Origin: Oscillatoriophycideae cyanobacterium NC_groundwater_1537_Pr4_S-0.65um_50_18
Lineage (GTDB): Bacteria > Cyanobacteriota > Cyanobacteriia > Elainellales > Elainellaceae
DNA: 64,000 bases
Reading direction: 5' to 3'
Assembly (NCBI GenBank): GCA_016208305.1
Contig: JACQYI010000061.1
Coordinates: forward strand, 84,070-148,069
Part shown: piece after piece, positions 37,770-48,868 of the stretch
Numbering within the stretch: the first letter of the stretch is position 1
Layout of the letters: every line of letters begins with the position of its first letter
Program-made: the position numbers and the translations under genes
Notes under the pieces: generated by a model
Databases searched by the model: none
What the model saw: the letters and a program-made list of their open reading frames with translations, nothing else
Told to the model about the DNA's origin: nothing

Positions 37770-38900
37770 CTATTTATCTACTTCACATAGCACTTTTTCA
37801 ATATCATTGATAATGCGCTTGGAAATTTCTGAATGCGGTTGAAGTTTTGTTAGATCTAAAGGCGGCAGCTCATGCCGTAAAGCTCTCCTTAAAGCACTTA
37901 AAAAACTATCTGCATCTAAGGGATCAAATGTGTTTTCACTAGGCAATAGTTCTTTGGCACATCCTGCATAAATTGAAGAGAGAACAGGAATACCTGACCA
38001 AAGTGACTCATTGACGACTAGCCCCCAAACATCCTCTAAGGTCGGGAACACTAAATAGTCAGCGCTGTGATAGATGCTATTCATCCTATCGGGTGGCTGG
38101 GCTGGATAAAAGGTAATATTTTTTAGATTTAGCTCTGCTGCCAAATTCTGTAAAGACTCTTTTTCTGCACCACCTCCTACTAGCAATAGGGTAAAGTCTT
38201 GCCCTTCTTGTTGTAATTTTGCAGCCGCCTCAAGAAGCTTGTCTACTCCTTTTCTGTAAATTAGTTGCCCAACATATAGAAAAACAGGTTTGGGGTTAAG
38301 GTCTATGGCGGGTTTACAGGTTTCGAGATACAGGGCCTCGTTGACGCAATTTTGAATTTGCAAAATTTTGTTTCTGTCAATGCCGAGGCTTAAAAGATAT
38401 TCTGTGGAGGTTTCACCATAGCTAATCCAACGGTTCACCCACCGAGAGAGAATCATTCGAACTATTTTTCTTGACAATCCAATCGACTTTTCTGTGTGTA
38501 AGGTTCCACCCCACCAAACCCAAACAGGCTTACGCAATAATGTGCCGTAAATCAAGGCGGTAAGTGTGCGGAAGCCTAACTCATTGCTAATTACCGCATC
38601 TGGATTTTGGCGCAGCAGATCAAAAAAGAATCCTGGAGTGATGTGAATAAATTTATAATCGAAAGTGCTGCCTTTCTTTCCTTTGCGGAATTTAAAGACT
38701 AGACCCCATGATTGCTTTACACTAACGCCTTCGAGCTGATCTTTTACATTTTTCCATGAACTTCTATTGTCTTCTAATCCTCCATGAAGGATAGAGAGAT
38801 TAAATTGATTGCCAATCGCTTGATATACTGGCAGTCTGTAAGGAGCAATGAGATTGACTAAAAGAGTGACTTTCAATTGAGCACTTTGTTTGGAAATCAT
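37770..38900 (-). CDS. Glycosyltransferase family 4
   Basis: A 376-residue GT-B protein. The start LKVTLLVNLIAPYRLPVYQ is typical of GT4 enzymes; the donor domain has FLYVGQLIYRKGVDKLLEAA and LEDVWGLVVNESLWSGIPVL with the EX7E-like acid pair. Part of the same minus-strand series; spacing to neighbours (72 and 114 bp) allows cotranscription. Donor and acceptor unknown. Confidence 0.85.
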   Translation of the reverse strand: MISKQSAQLKVTLLVNLIAPYRLPVYQAIGNQFNLSILHGGLEDNRSSWKNVKDQLEGVSVKQSWGLVFKFRKGKKGSTFDYKFIHITPGFFFDLLRQNPDAVISNELGFRTLTALIYGTLLRKPVWVWWGGTLHTEKSIGLSRKIVRMILSRWVNRWISYGETSTEYLLSLGIDRNKILQIQNCVNEALYLETCKPAIDLNPKPVFLYVGQLIYRKGVDKLLEAAAKLQQEGQDFTLLLVGGGAEKESLQNLAAELNLKNITFYPAQPPDRMNSIYHSADYLVFPTLEDVWGLVVNESLWSGIPVLSSIYAGCAKELLPSENTFDPLDADSFLSALRRALRHELPPLDLTKLQPHSEISKRIINDIEKVLCEVDK

Positions 38901-39014
38901 AGTAAATTCACCTCAGGATGTCTTTGAAATCCGTATTCAAGATTCGCTTAATTGAAGGTTAGCTTTAAGCTAGGGATAGAACTTATTGGTATGTTTGTGT
39001 ATAAAAAGGCTTTG

Positions 39015-40319
39015 CTAAAGGTTTAGAAAAACAGTTTCTGCAAACCGATTAACCGCATGTTCTGCTGCGAAAAGCTTCATTTTTTCAAGATTATGAAATG
39101 CCTTGGGGTTTTCTAGTATTTGAGTTAAGCCCTGCGCGATCGCCTCTAGATTAGTAGAGTCTATAGCTAGACCTAGCTGATATCGCAGTACAAGTTCGCC
39201 CATTAGACCATAATTTGTACTAAGTGCAGGTTTTTGAGCGGCTGCGGCTAAGAGCAGAATGCCGCTCATGCCTACATGTTTTTGATACAGAGCCAGTACT
39301 ACATCTGCCAGCTGAAAATAGGTTTGAACCTCCTGTTCGGTGACAAACTCGAAGTGAGTAATGATTTGAACGGGTTGAGCCTGGGAAACTAATTCTATTT
39401 GTGAACAGATTGCAGTCCGCTCTGAGGCACTGGCCTGTCCTACCACGAGAATGCAAAGCTGCCGACAAACCTCTGAAGGTAAATTTTTCAGAGCTTCTAA
39501 AAGCTGATAAATTCCTTTGCGCCCATCTATAGATCCAAACAGGAGAAAAATGGTTCTATCAGGGGAAATGCTATGTTTTTCTCGTAAGGTTTGAGGCTGT
39601 AGTGAATCAAGGGTGGGAATTTCTACGGGATCGGCTAGCGGAATCGCCCTGGCATTTGGATAGATCTGTTTGATGGTTTGATCGACCAGGGGATCAAGGC
39701 AAAATAGAGTATGTAGCTTGGGGTTATGGAGAGTTTGATGGACAAAAAGCCGTTCTCGCCATTGCTGCAACCACTCTTTGCGAGAGGATTGATGATGAGC
39801 AAAGGTTGAGTAATGAAATGTGGGACGAAAATATATGCCTGAAATAGAGCAGGGAGGTTTTAAGCCTAGCGTTAGCGGTATCTCACAGGTGTCAAGATAC
39901 ATGACCATGCAATGTTCGACCTTGAGCAAGGCGGCGTATTTGCAGAGTAATTGCCATTCTCTTAAGTTGCGAAGTACTCGGTCAAGGGCAGTTTTGCTCG
40001 CTTCAATAACCGCTGACTCTTGAGTTGAAATAACTACGAATTTAATATTAGATTGTGGATACTGATTGGCCAGCGCCACCACACCTTGATGCTGTTGTTC
40101 AAACTTAGGCGACACTACAATATCGAGCGAACCTGCCAGTTGATTATTGCCCCAATATTGTGCAAGATGGCGAATATAGTTGGCGTGATGACCTGATGTT
40201 TTTAGGTCAAACAGCATGATTTTGCGATCGCAATTTTCTCTGTTAGCTTGCAACGCTGAAGGAATGGCTTCGCTATTTATATTCATAAGCTCTGGAGTAA
40301 ATAAACGATCGCTCACCAC
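39015..40319 (-). CDS. Glycosyltransferase (GT-B, family 4-like)
   Basis: A protein of up to 434 residues. LFDLKTSGHHANYIRHLA resembles the N-terminus of sugar transferases; the C-terminal half has IFLLFGSIDGRKGIYQLLEAL and the loop HVGMSGILLLAAAAQKP, a variant in which the usual EX7E motif is replaced by a GSSG/GMSG type. The start is uncertain: GTG at 40319 or 40316, or ATG 40286 (MNINSEAI). Confidence 0.8.
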   Translation of the reverse strand: MVSDRLFTPELMNINSEAIPSALQANRENCDRKIMLFDLKTSGHHANYIRHLAQYWGNNQLAGSLDIVVSPKFEQQHQGVVALANQYPQSNIKFVVISTQESAVIEASKTALDRVLRNLREWQLLCKYAALLKVEHCMVMYLDTCEIPLTLGLKPPCSISGIYFRPTFHYSTFAHHQSSRKEWLQQWRERLFVHQTLHNPKLHTLFCLDPLVDQTIKQIYPNARAIPLADPVEIPTLDSLQPQTLREKHSISPDRTIFLLFGSIDGRKGIYQLLEALKNLPSEVCRQLCILVVGQASASERTAICSQIELVSQAQPVQIITHFEFVTEQEVQTYFQLADVVLALYQKHVGMSGILLLAAAAQKPALSTNYGLMGELVLRYQLGLAIDSTNLEAIAQGLTQILENPKAFHNLEKMKLFAAEHAVNRFAETVFLNL

Positions 40320-40366
40320 AATGACATATCGGTTAAAGGTTTTTTATTCAAATTGAATGAAAATAT

Positions 40367-41599
40367 TTAACCTACTAAGGTTTTATAGAGATCTACGAAT
40401 TGATTGATTTGATGTTCTTGACTGAAGGACTCTAATGCTTTCTGTCGGGCGCAATGAGCAAGGTGGGCGTATCTTTCGGAGTCCTGCAAAATCCACTCCA
40501 GTCCTCTTGCCAAGTCCTCAATATCAAACGGCTGCGCTAGATATCCATTCTGCTGATGCTCAATCATATCGGGCATTCCGCCAATATCGAAGGCAAGGCT
40601 GGGAGTGCCGCAAGCCAATGCCTCCACCACTGTATTGGGCAGATTATCCTGCATGGAAGGGGCGACAAATACATCAGCGGCGGCATAGGCTAAAGCCAGC
40701 GAGATATCGTCACTCATCCGGCCTAAGTAATGTGATTTCAGGGCTAGAGGGAGGGCATTTCTAGATGAGGATTCTCCCAAAATAGCTAATTCTAATTGCT
40801 CGCCCCATTGGTTTAGATCTAAACGTTGTAGCGCTGACAGTAGAAACTGGAAACCCTTACGGGGATCGCTGCTGGTGCTGCCTGCGCCAAACAGCACTAA
40901 TTGCTTATCTTGAGGCAAATTGAGCGCTTCACGAGCCAGCGCTTTGCTGATGGGTTTGTAGAGCTGCGTATCTACAACATTGGGGATCACCTCAACGCGG
41001 TATTGCTCAAATAGGGGGCTAGCACTGGCACATTTTGCTAACCAACGGCTTGGCGTAATGAGAGTCAAGTTAAGATTGCACCAAGCTTTTGCTTTGCGCT
41101 GCCATATTTGCCGGGAGAGATCATGAGCTTTAAGGCTGCTGAGCTGGGGGCAAGCTCCACAATTTTTGGTGTAGCGATCGCATTCTTGGGTATAGTGACA
41201 TCCTCCTGTGAAAGCCCACATATCATGGAGTGTCCAAACCAGAGGTTTGCGGAACTTGGCCAATGATTCGATTTGTAGAAAACCATCACAAGTCCAGTGG
41301 AGATGAACAATATCAGGATTAATTTTATTAACCTGAGATACCGCTGAATCTGGAAACCATTGGACGGAGAACATGCTGCGATCGCGCTGAGGATAAAAGC
41401 GCAACGCTTGCCCATCTAGCTTAGATCCCAGTTGAGCCATCAAGGGTTTGTGGCTAATGACTGTTTCATCTCGACTCAGTTTTGCTCGTGTCAGCATTTG
41501 AGAGTCTACGTTAGCTTTGATCAAGGCTCGATGCAGTCTATGGGCTGCCCGTGCCGCGCCGCCGTCTAGATCAGAGGTGGAAATATGTAAAGTCTTCAT
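40367..41599 (-). CDS. Glycosyltransferase family 4 with Cys-rich insert
   Basis: A 410-residue GT-B protein. STSDLDGGAARAAHRLH at the N-terminus is a phosphate/donor loop found in colanic-acid-type transferases. A characteristic four-Cys segment follows WTLHDMWAFTGGCHYT (CDRYTKNCGACPQL), probably binding metal or structural. The donor domain ends with NTVVEALACGTPSLAFDIGG (EX7E-like). Neighbours on both sides are transferases of the same run. Confidence 0.87.
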   Translation of the reverse strand: MKTLHISTSDLDGGAARAAHRLHRALIKANVDSQMLTRAKLSRDETVISHKPLMAQLGSKLDGQALRFYPQRDRSMFSVQWFPDSAVSQVNKINPDIVHLHWTCDGFLQIESLAKFRKPLVWTLHDMWAFTGGCHYTQECDRYTKNCGACPQLSSLKAHDLSRQIWQRKAKAWCNLNLTLITPSRWLAKCASASPLFEQYRVEVIPNVVDTQLYKPISKALAREALNLPQDKQLVLFGAGSTSSDPRKGFQFLLSALQRLDLNQWGEQLELAILGESSSRNALPLALKSHYLGRMSDDISLALAYAAADVFVAPSMQDNLPNTVVEALACGTPSLAFDIGGMPDMIEHQQNGYLAQPFDIEDLARGLEWILQDSERYAHLAHCARQKALESFSQEHQINQFVDLYKTLVG

Positions 41600-41636
41600 T
41601 TTATGCCTTGAAGATTACTTGAGAGGAATCTGGGTT

Positions 41637-42551
41637 CTAATTAAAGGAAATCATTCGTTTAATCTTTCTTTGGAGACGAATGAGCAACGTTGGATTATAA
41701 AAGTAATTTTGAGTAATGGTGTCCGCTTGTGAATTTCTTACAACATATTTAGGATGTTGCAGAGGAAATTGAATAGGCTGTGTTGGCATCGCAGCATATG
41801 GATTATTAGCTGCTATTGTTTGAGTATTTGTTGCATCCAAGCTAAAGCCTACATTAGAGACTAAATTTACACTTGAAATAATGCTGAGTCCTCCTTGCAG
41901 CCAACATGCAAGTGTCCATCGGTAAGCCCAAGAATTATATTTTTGATCGCTAGTATTTTGAAAAATTCTGCTCCAATATTTAACTGCTCGATCGTCCAGC
42001 AAAATGTCCTTAAGAACGTTGTTGTCGCGGACCTCTGGCCATAGCTTCATAGAGAAATCAAATTCATGCCAGGCTCGTTTCCAAGTCGCCCAACCCCAGC
42101 AATGGTTATATCGAGAAAAGTAATAGCTGGTATGAGTTGACTCATGCCCAAGTTGAACATTCTGTCCAGAAATAGACATGATTCGGGTGTCATGCCGATA
42201 TCGAGACAATAGCTCTTCACAGAATTCAAAAAATGTTAAATGAGGAACACAATCATCCTCTAGAATGATTGCCTCTTCAACTAGGCTAAATACCCAATCT
42301 AATCCACTCGATACTCGTTTAGCACAGCCTAGATTGACTTCAGAATAATTTTTTAGAACTTCACAATCCCAATCAACCCGATCAATAATGGCGCGGGTTG
42401 CTGCACATTGCTCTACTTCTCCTGGACGATCGCTCCGAGGGCCATCCGCAACAACTAACAGCCGAGAAGGCTTCACTTGTTGAATTGCCTTGAATACTCT
42501 CTCGGTTGTGTCTGGACGTTTGAAAATGAAAAAAGCAATTGCTGTATTCAT
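41637..42551 (-). CDS. Glycosyltransferase family 2-like (GT-A)
   Basis: A 304-residue GT-A protein: FFIFKRPDTTERVFKAI at the start, VADGPRSDRPGE, and a metal-binding acidic motif ILEDDCVP. This is the compact family that also contains HlpA-like and GNT-I-like transferases. The second half (YNHCWGWATWKRAW) is aromatic-rich and probably binds acceptor. Substrate unknown. About 250 bp of non-coding DNA precede it, so it may have its own promoter. Confidence 0.8.
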   Translation of the reverse strand: MNTAIAFFIFKRPDTTERVFKAIQQVKPSRLLVVADGPRSDRPGEVEQCAATRAIIDRVDWDCEVLKNYSEVNLGCAKRVSSGLDWVFSLVEEAIILEDDCVPHLTFFEFCEELLSRYRHDTRIMSISGQNVQLGHESTHTSYYFSRYNHCWGWATWKRAWHEFDFSMKLWPEVRDNNVLKDILLDDRAVKYWSRIFQNTSDQKYNSWAYRWTLACWLQGGLSIISSVNLVSNVGFSLDATNTQTIAANNPYAAMPTQPIQFPLQHPKYVVRNSQADTITQNYFYNPTLLIRLQRKIKRMISFN

Positions 42552-42798
42552 AGATTCTTACCTCATTGCAGGGTTGATTTGTCAGTAGAAGAATATGGTT
42601 GACGAATCCAAGAGGAATCGTGTAAACCTACGGTTTGACCCTTCTTAGAGCCAAGTTAACCCATTTAAGGTTGATGTCTAGCGATCGCTTTGTTCTAGTC
42701 CTATTCACGTCACTCTATCCACTGAAAGTGATTGGTTGAAAAAACTTCATGCTAATTTTTTACGTTGAGGATAGTAAATTAACAAGGTTTTAACATCG

Positions 42799-44013
42799 CT
42801 AATCAATAGTGCGAAGTGCCGATATCAAATCATTCTCTAACTGTATCCTCCCTCCCACAAAATCTTTGTAAAAGTGTAAGGATGTCACGGCTGAACCAAA
42901 GCCAACAGCGCTTTCGACATTAAATAAAGTCTTTAGCGAAATACAGGCAGAGCTAACAGTAAACACCTGGGCATCTAGCTTGATAAGGTTTTGAAACGAA
43001 AAAAATTTCATTAAGAAAACCTCAAAAGGCAAGTAAAATAGCTCTGGCTTATCTAAGACAATAATTTCTCTGCAAATATCTGATAGCGCAAATTTTAATT
43101 TTTCAAACTTATGGCGATCGTCTCTTGGATGGGGCTTGATTAAAAGGACGCTGTTTAATTTGATTCCTTCATTAATCAAAAACTCTCGGTAGGCTTTAAC
43201 TTCATCGTCTTGAGTCATTCTTCCGGACTCAGAAAAATTAGAACCTAAAAGAATGGCGATCGGGGCATCTGCTATGGCTTCTCGGAGAGAATCTATATAG
43301 TCCTGGTTGACTAGAACTGTCAATTGAGTCAGAACTCTGATGAAGAACGACTTATCAGGAATTGTAAATTTTACAAGCGGGCATTTTCCTATGACATTAG
43401 GCAATAAGAGATAACCATAGTCGAAGTCGGTCATCTGGAGAGGTGTTCCCAAATTCAAATGTATTCTAATCCAATTGAAAAGATCCTTACTTTTAGTTCT
43501 TAGATTCTCAGAGAGCGATACTATCAAATCTGACGATTTAGTAGAGAAATCCTTTGTTTTTGCAGCGTAGTAAATCCCTAATCCATCCCCATAGCAAATT
43601 TTATAGGCATTAATATATGCGCTGGTCAGCAGCTGATTTCTAGGATGCCAATTTGTACTTAAATATATTTCATCAGTAGAGTCTGTACCTACAAGATCAC
43701 AAATTCTCTGGTAGACTCTCCGGGGAGCAATCAATTGACGCATGCGGTTGATATCGCTCCATTCCTTGGGAGATATGTAAACTATCTTTTCCCAGGAATA
43801 AATCAGCTTTGCCATCGTTTCAATGAAATGATAAAACTCCTCTGACTGATCCGAAGGGCCAAACAAGTCATAAACGACCAGATAGTTTTCATAGGTTAAC
43901 CCCTGATTCATCTGCTCTTGTTCGCGATGGGCCATTACAGATAATGCCGTAACCAGTTGAATAGTTCCTTGACAGGTGATGACTCGTTTGACAATCTGCT
44001 TCATAATGCCCAA
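42799..44013 (-). CDS. Polysialyltransferase/sialyltransferase-like glycosyltransferase
   Basis: A 404-residue protein. The N-terminus (CQGTIQLVTALSVM) resembles alpha-2,8-polysialyltransferase-family openings, and the middle has the sialyltransferase HP motif in VLLIKPHPRDDRHKFEKL followed by a Ser motif (TVSSACISLKTLFNV). These motifs bind CMP-activated sugar donors. It lies 15 bp downstream of kdsC and in the same run as kdsA, kdsB and kdsD, so a CMP-Kdo (or related ulosonate) donor is a reasonable inference. Catalytic details are not verified. Start ATG 44013; a second Met (MKQIVK) lies at 44004. Confidence 0.55.
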   Translation of the reverse strand: MGIMKQIVKRVITCQGTIQLVTALSVMAHREQEQMNQGLTYENYLVVYDLFGPSDQSEEFYHFIETMAKLIYSWEKIVYISPKEWSDINRMRQLIAPRRVYQRICDLVGTDSTDEIYLSTNWHPRNQLLTSAYINAYKICYGDGLGIYYAAKTKDFSTKSSDLIVSLSENLRTKSKDLFNWIRIHLNLGTPLQMTDFDYGYLLLPNVIGKCPLVKFTIPDKSFFIRVLTQLTVLVNQDYIDSLREAIADAPIAILLGSNFSESGRMTQDDEVKAYREFLINEGIKLNSVLLIKPHPRDDRHKFEKLKFALSDICREIIVLDKPELFYLPFEVFLMKFFSFQNLIKLDAQVFTVSSACISLKTLFNVESAVGFGSAVTSLHFYKDFVGGRIQLENDLISALRTID

Positions 44014-44028
44014 GTAGTTCTCTAGACT

Positions 44029-45404
<1,376 letters not shown>

Positions 45405-45443
45405 TTAATCAGAGCGCAGACAGTCTACTGGTCTGAAAAGCCT

Positions 45444-47066
45444 TTATTTCTGAATGGCCTGTACTTTCTTGTAATCTTTGATCAACGGTAAACGTTTAAT
45501 GCGGTTGGCTAGTTTGGTACGTAAACTCAACGGATTCAAAATGAGTTCTGAATCAGCATGGCTTGAAGGGGTGCGATCGCCACCTTTTAGATAAGCCAAG
45601 TACGCTTTTGTTTTGGGTTCTTGAATTTGAAACCTGAGGTCAGTCGGCTGTAAACCTTTCAATTTTAGAGCTGATTTGAGCAGTTGGCGCAGAGAAGGTT
45701 GAGGCTGGCCTACTAACAGCAACAGCCCTCTATTTGCCATCAACGGTAAAACCTGCTCAGTCAACGCTGTCATTTCTGCAATAGAGTTCGGTGCATCAAC
45801 TAAGACAATCTGGAAACGTTGAATGGTGTTGCTTGCCTGTGACATGTCCTGAAACTTGACTTGATTGGAGACTCCGACTTGGGTGCACCAGTCTTTCATC
45901 TCTCCAAGCGTGTCATTCATGTAAGTGATCTCAAGTCGCGGCATGTCGGCAAGATCTGATACTAACTCTTTACATTGTCCGCCCCAATAGATCAGGCTTA
46001 TTCTAGAATTGAGGCGATGAGCCTCTTGAATCACCTGATAGATTTTGAGTCGTGCATTGAGTGCGTCATCGTTTCCTAGGTGACAGCGGAGCGCGCGCTG
46101 ATCATGTTCTAGCCTAAAGGGTGACTCTAGTTCGTCGTTAAGAATGTAGTGATAGAACCGCTGCTGAGTGTCTTGCTGATTGAAGTGTTGTAGGAGTTGC
46201 TGTTGCCCTGATGCAGCAATCTGTTCGGCTTTATCAGGATGCTGAAGATAATAGTTAATTTTGTCTAGCAGTTCTTGTTCACTGCCATAGCACTCTAGAT
46301 GTACGCCTTCTTGAAACAATTGAAATAGACCTGATTGCGGACTTAATCGATCGGTGAGGAGAAAACCACCCACCATGAGAACTTCAAAAATTCTACGGTT
46401 AGTATCTCCATTGAGACTGCAATTGAAAACAATTCGACCCTTTGTATAGTCATTGAGGCTGTCAATGTAGGGCTTGCGGGCAAAATCAATTGAGATATTG
46501 GTTTGATCCAGGAATCGGACAAGCTGACTCCGATAAGCATGGAGTTCTGAACGAGATCCTCGAAAGACAACATCGTAGGTCTTGGCTGGGGATTTTTCTG
46601 GAATATAAGGTTCGATAACTGGGGTTCCTGGCAGCCAAAAAACATTTTTCAAACCTGCTTCGACGAAAAAATGCAGGTGTTGAACGCCTTGATAAACCCA
46701 GTGATAATCACACTGTAAGATTTGGCAGTACCTCACAATGCCGCTGAGCGACCCATCTCCCCAATGAAAGGTGTCGCCAATTTTCATGACGGTTGGGCAG
46801 TTAAATTTGTTTAGCCCTATGGGTTTGAACTTAATGTCTCTAGCCGATATGTGAACAATATCAGGCTGGTAGCCTAGTGGGAGTTGCTTGATGACCCGAT
46901 CGACGCTGAATTCGCCTTGAGGCACAGCGATCGCCCGCCCTGCCTGAACTGCTGCCTGCGGTGGATTGGGGCAGCAAATAATAGTGTGATTGGTGGGTTC
47001 ATCTAACTTGAACTCAGAGAGGGCAGGAGTGCGCGCTCGAAAAAACAACTCTTTAGGTTTGATCAT
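45444..47066 (-). CDS. Glycosyltransferase fused to a methyltransferase-like domain
   Basis: A 540-residue protein. Residues 1-320 are a GT-B transferase of the CgeB/spore-maturation type (IFEVLMVGGFLLTDRLSPQ; GIVRYCQILQCDYHWVYQ). Residues 330-520 look like a Rossmann-type methyltransferase (ISLIYWGGQCKEL; VLVDAPNSIAEM; LPLMANRGLLLLVG), though its SAM motif is weak and may be inactive. The gene starts three bases after kdsB ends, so the two are probably translated together. The fusion suggests sugar transfer and capping in one protein (inference). Confidence 0.7.
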   Translation of the reverse strand: MIKPKELFFRARTPALSEFKLDEPTNHTIICCPNPPQAAVQAGRAIAVPQGEFSVDRVIKQLPLGYQPDIVHISARDIKFKPIGLNKFNCPTVMKIGDTFHWGDGSLSGIVRYCQILQCDYHWVYQGVQHLHFFVEAGLKNVFWLPGTPVIEPYIPEKSPAKTYDVVFRGSRSELHAYRSQLVRFLDQTNISIDFARKPYIDSLNDYTKGRIVFNCSLNGDTNRRIFEVLMVGGFLLTDRLSPQSGLFQLFQEGVHLECYGSEQELLDKINYYLQHPDKAEQIAASGQQQLLQHFNQQDTQQRFYHYILNDELESPFRLEHDQRALRCHLGNDDALNARLKIYQVIQEAHRLNSRISLIYWGGQCKELVSDLADMPRLEITYMNDTLGEMKDWCTQVGVSNQVKFQDMSQASNTIQRFQIVLVDAPNSIAEMTALTEQVLPLMANRGLLLLVGQPQPSLRQLLKSALKLKGLQPTDLRFQIQEPKTKAYLAYLKGGDRTPSSHADSELILNPLSLRTKLANRIKRLPLIKDYKKVQAIQK

Positions 47067-47069
47067 GGC

Positions 47070-47804
47070 TTACGGATGCCCTTGATGAATCAGAAGTTTG
47101 GCCTGAACTAAATCTTCGGGGGTATTAATTTCTAAAATGGGCTTATCGGTATGACAAACTCGAATTTCAAATCCATGCTCTAAAACTCTGAGCTGTTCTA
47201 ACCCTTCACATTCTTCAAGTGGCGTGATTGTGAGTTGGCTGTATTGACTGAGAAAGTCTTTTCTAAAGGCGTATAGCCCTAGATGGTGATAGACCGGAGC
47301 CTTACCTGGGAAGCGGAAGTAGGGAATTGGTGAACGGGAGAAGTATAAGGCGCGTCCATTTTGGGCACAAATCACCTTGACGACGTTGGGATCTGCATAA
47401 CCTGCGGTCAAATCTAACTGGCAAGCCAGTGTAGTCATTTCAGGACTTTGATGCTGTGAGTAGGGTGAAACGAGTTCACTCAACATCTCAGGTGTTACAA
47501 AGGGCTGATCTCCTTGAACGTTAACAACGACTTCCATTTCTGGATATCGCTGCGCTACTTCTGCGACTCGATCGGTTCCGGTGGGATGCTTACTGTCAGT
47601 CATCTCAACATCACCGCCAAATTGACGCACACAGTCTGCGATCGCATCATTGTCGGTGGCAACTATCACCTGGGTGAATTCAGGGCAACGCTTTGCAGCC
47701 TCGTACACCAGTTGAATCATAGGGCGACCGCCAATCAAGGCTAGGGGCTTGCCTGGAAACCGTTGGGAATTATATCGAGCTGGAATGACCGCTAAAATTT
47801 TCAT
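47070..47804 (-). CDS. kdsB: CMP-Kdo synthetase (3-deoxy-manno-octulosonate cytidylyltransferase)
   Basis: Activates Kdo with CTP. The start ATG 47804 (MKILAVIPARY) is chosen; the frame extends to TTG 47822. The nucleotide-binding motif IPARYNSQRFPGKPL, then ATDND, HPTGTDRVAEVA and VNVQGDQPF match KdsB throughout, and length 244 is typical. Soluble. Located between kdsD and the fusion transferase. Confidence 0.93.
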   Translation of the reverse strand: MKILAVIPARYNSQRFPGKPLALIGGRPMIQLVYEAAKRCPEFTQVIVATDNDAIADCVRQFGGDVEMTDSKHPTGTDRVAEVAQRYPEMEVVVNVQGDQPFVTPEMLSELVSPYSQHQSPEMTTLACQLDLTAGYADPNVVKVICAQNGRALYFSRSPIPYFRFPGKAPVYHHLGLYAFRKDFLSQYSQLTITPLEECEGLEQLRVLEHGFEIRVCHTDKPILEINTPEDLVQAKLLIHQGHP

Positions 47805-47837
47805 TTGTAATTTCTCTGGCAAAAAACCGTTCTACAG

Positions 47838-47866
47838 ACCGCTACAAACCGCTACAAACCGCTACG
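47838..47866 (-). repeat. Three tandem 10-bp repeats at the 3' end of kdsD
   Basis: ACCGCTACAA-type units occur three times head to tail across the kdsD stop codon at 47852. They encode the last residues (RSGL) and the following spacer. Confidence 0.6.
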
Positions 47867-48847
47867 GAGCAAATCATGCAGTCGAATTAACCCTAAGCAG
47901 TGGTGCTGAGTACTCACAACTGGCAATACTGAGATTTGGGAAGGTCGCTCTTCCATGAGCTTTAAGGCGTCGTAGGCTAAAGCCTCCGGCGTAATTGTGA
48001 TAGGCTGTGGAGTCATGATTGTGCCTGCTGTCAGCGTTGCTAAGTCCGTGGGTTGTGTTCGCTGCATCCAGCGACGCAAGTCTCCATCGGTCACTAAGCC
48101 GACTAAAACTCCTTCCGCATCTACGACGCTGACCGCGCCTGCTCCACCTTTAGTAATAGCACTGACTACTTCTAGCCAAGACGCTGCGGCAGGGAGTGTA
48201 GACTCGCCCGAACCTTCATACATGAGGTCTTTAACCTGTAAGGTCAGCCTTCGCCCTAGACGTCCGGCAGGATGATTGATGGCAAAATCTTTTTCGGTCA
48301 CGCCTCGGATTTGCATCAAGGTCATGGCCAAGGCATCGCCGATCGCCAGCGCCACGGTCGTGCTTGTTGTTGGGGCTAAATTGAGCGGGCAAGCTTCCCG
48401 TGCTACAGATGCATCTAAAACGACATCTGCCTGTTTAGCAAGGGTAGAAACTAGGTTTCCTAAAATAGCGATGATAGGAACATGGCGGTGCTTGAGATGT
48501 GGCAGCATTTGCACCAGTTCTTCGGTCTCACCGCTATTGCTTAGGAGCATCAAGACATCTCCAGGTGTGACTGCTCCTAAGTCGCCGTGCAGTGCGTCAC
48601 AGGGGTGCAGGAATATAGCAACGATGCCAGTGCTCATCAGCGTGGCTGCAATCTTTTGCGCAACAATACCTGACTTGCCAACTCCTGCCAGGACAACCTT
48701 TCCCTTACAGCCTGTTAAGAGCGCTAAAGACTTTTCCACTTGTACAACATCTAATCGTTCTGCTGCTTGATGAATGGCATTTGCTTCTAGCTTAAGCAGA
48801 TCGATGGCCTGATGAATTGGGGCTGCTGTGTTTGAGAGCATGATCAT
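47852..48847 (-). CDS. kdsD: Arabinose-5-phosphate isomerase (KdsD/KpsF/GutQ)
   Basis: Supplies arabinose-5-phosphate from ribulose-5-phosphate, the first step of Kdo synthesis. A SIS domain (about 40-175; VLAGVGKSGIVAQKIAATL, LLSNSGETEEL, AREACPLNLAPTTS) precedes two CBS domains (about 205-330). Length 331 fits. Two starts: ATG 48847, or ATG 48841, which has the better spacing from GGAG. Such isomerases also occur as capsule-specific copies (KpsF) beside CMP-Kdo synthetase copies (KpsU). Confidence 0.9.
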   Translation of the reverse strand: MIMLSNTAAPIHQAIDLLKLEANAIHQAAERLDVVQVEKSLALLTGCKGKVVLAGVGKSGIVAQKIAATLMSTGIVAIFLHPCDALHGDLGAVTPGDVLMLLSNSGETEELVQMLPHLKHRHVPIIAILGNLVSTLAKQADVVLDASVAREACPLNLAPTTSTTVALAIGDALAMTLMQIRGVTEKDFAINHPAGRLGRRLTLQVKDLMYEGSGESTLPAAASWLEVVSAITKGGAGAVSVVDAEGVLVGLVTDGDLRRWMQRTQPTDLATLTAGTIMTPQPITITPEALAYDALKLMEERPSQISVLPVVSTQHHCLGLIRLHDLLRSGL

Positions 48848-48868
48848 TCTCCAGGTGATTAACAGGTT

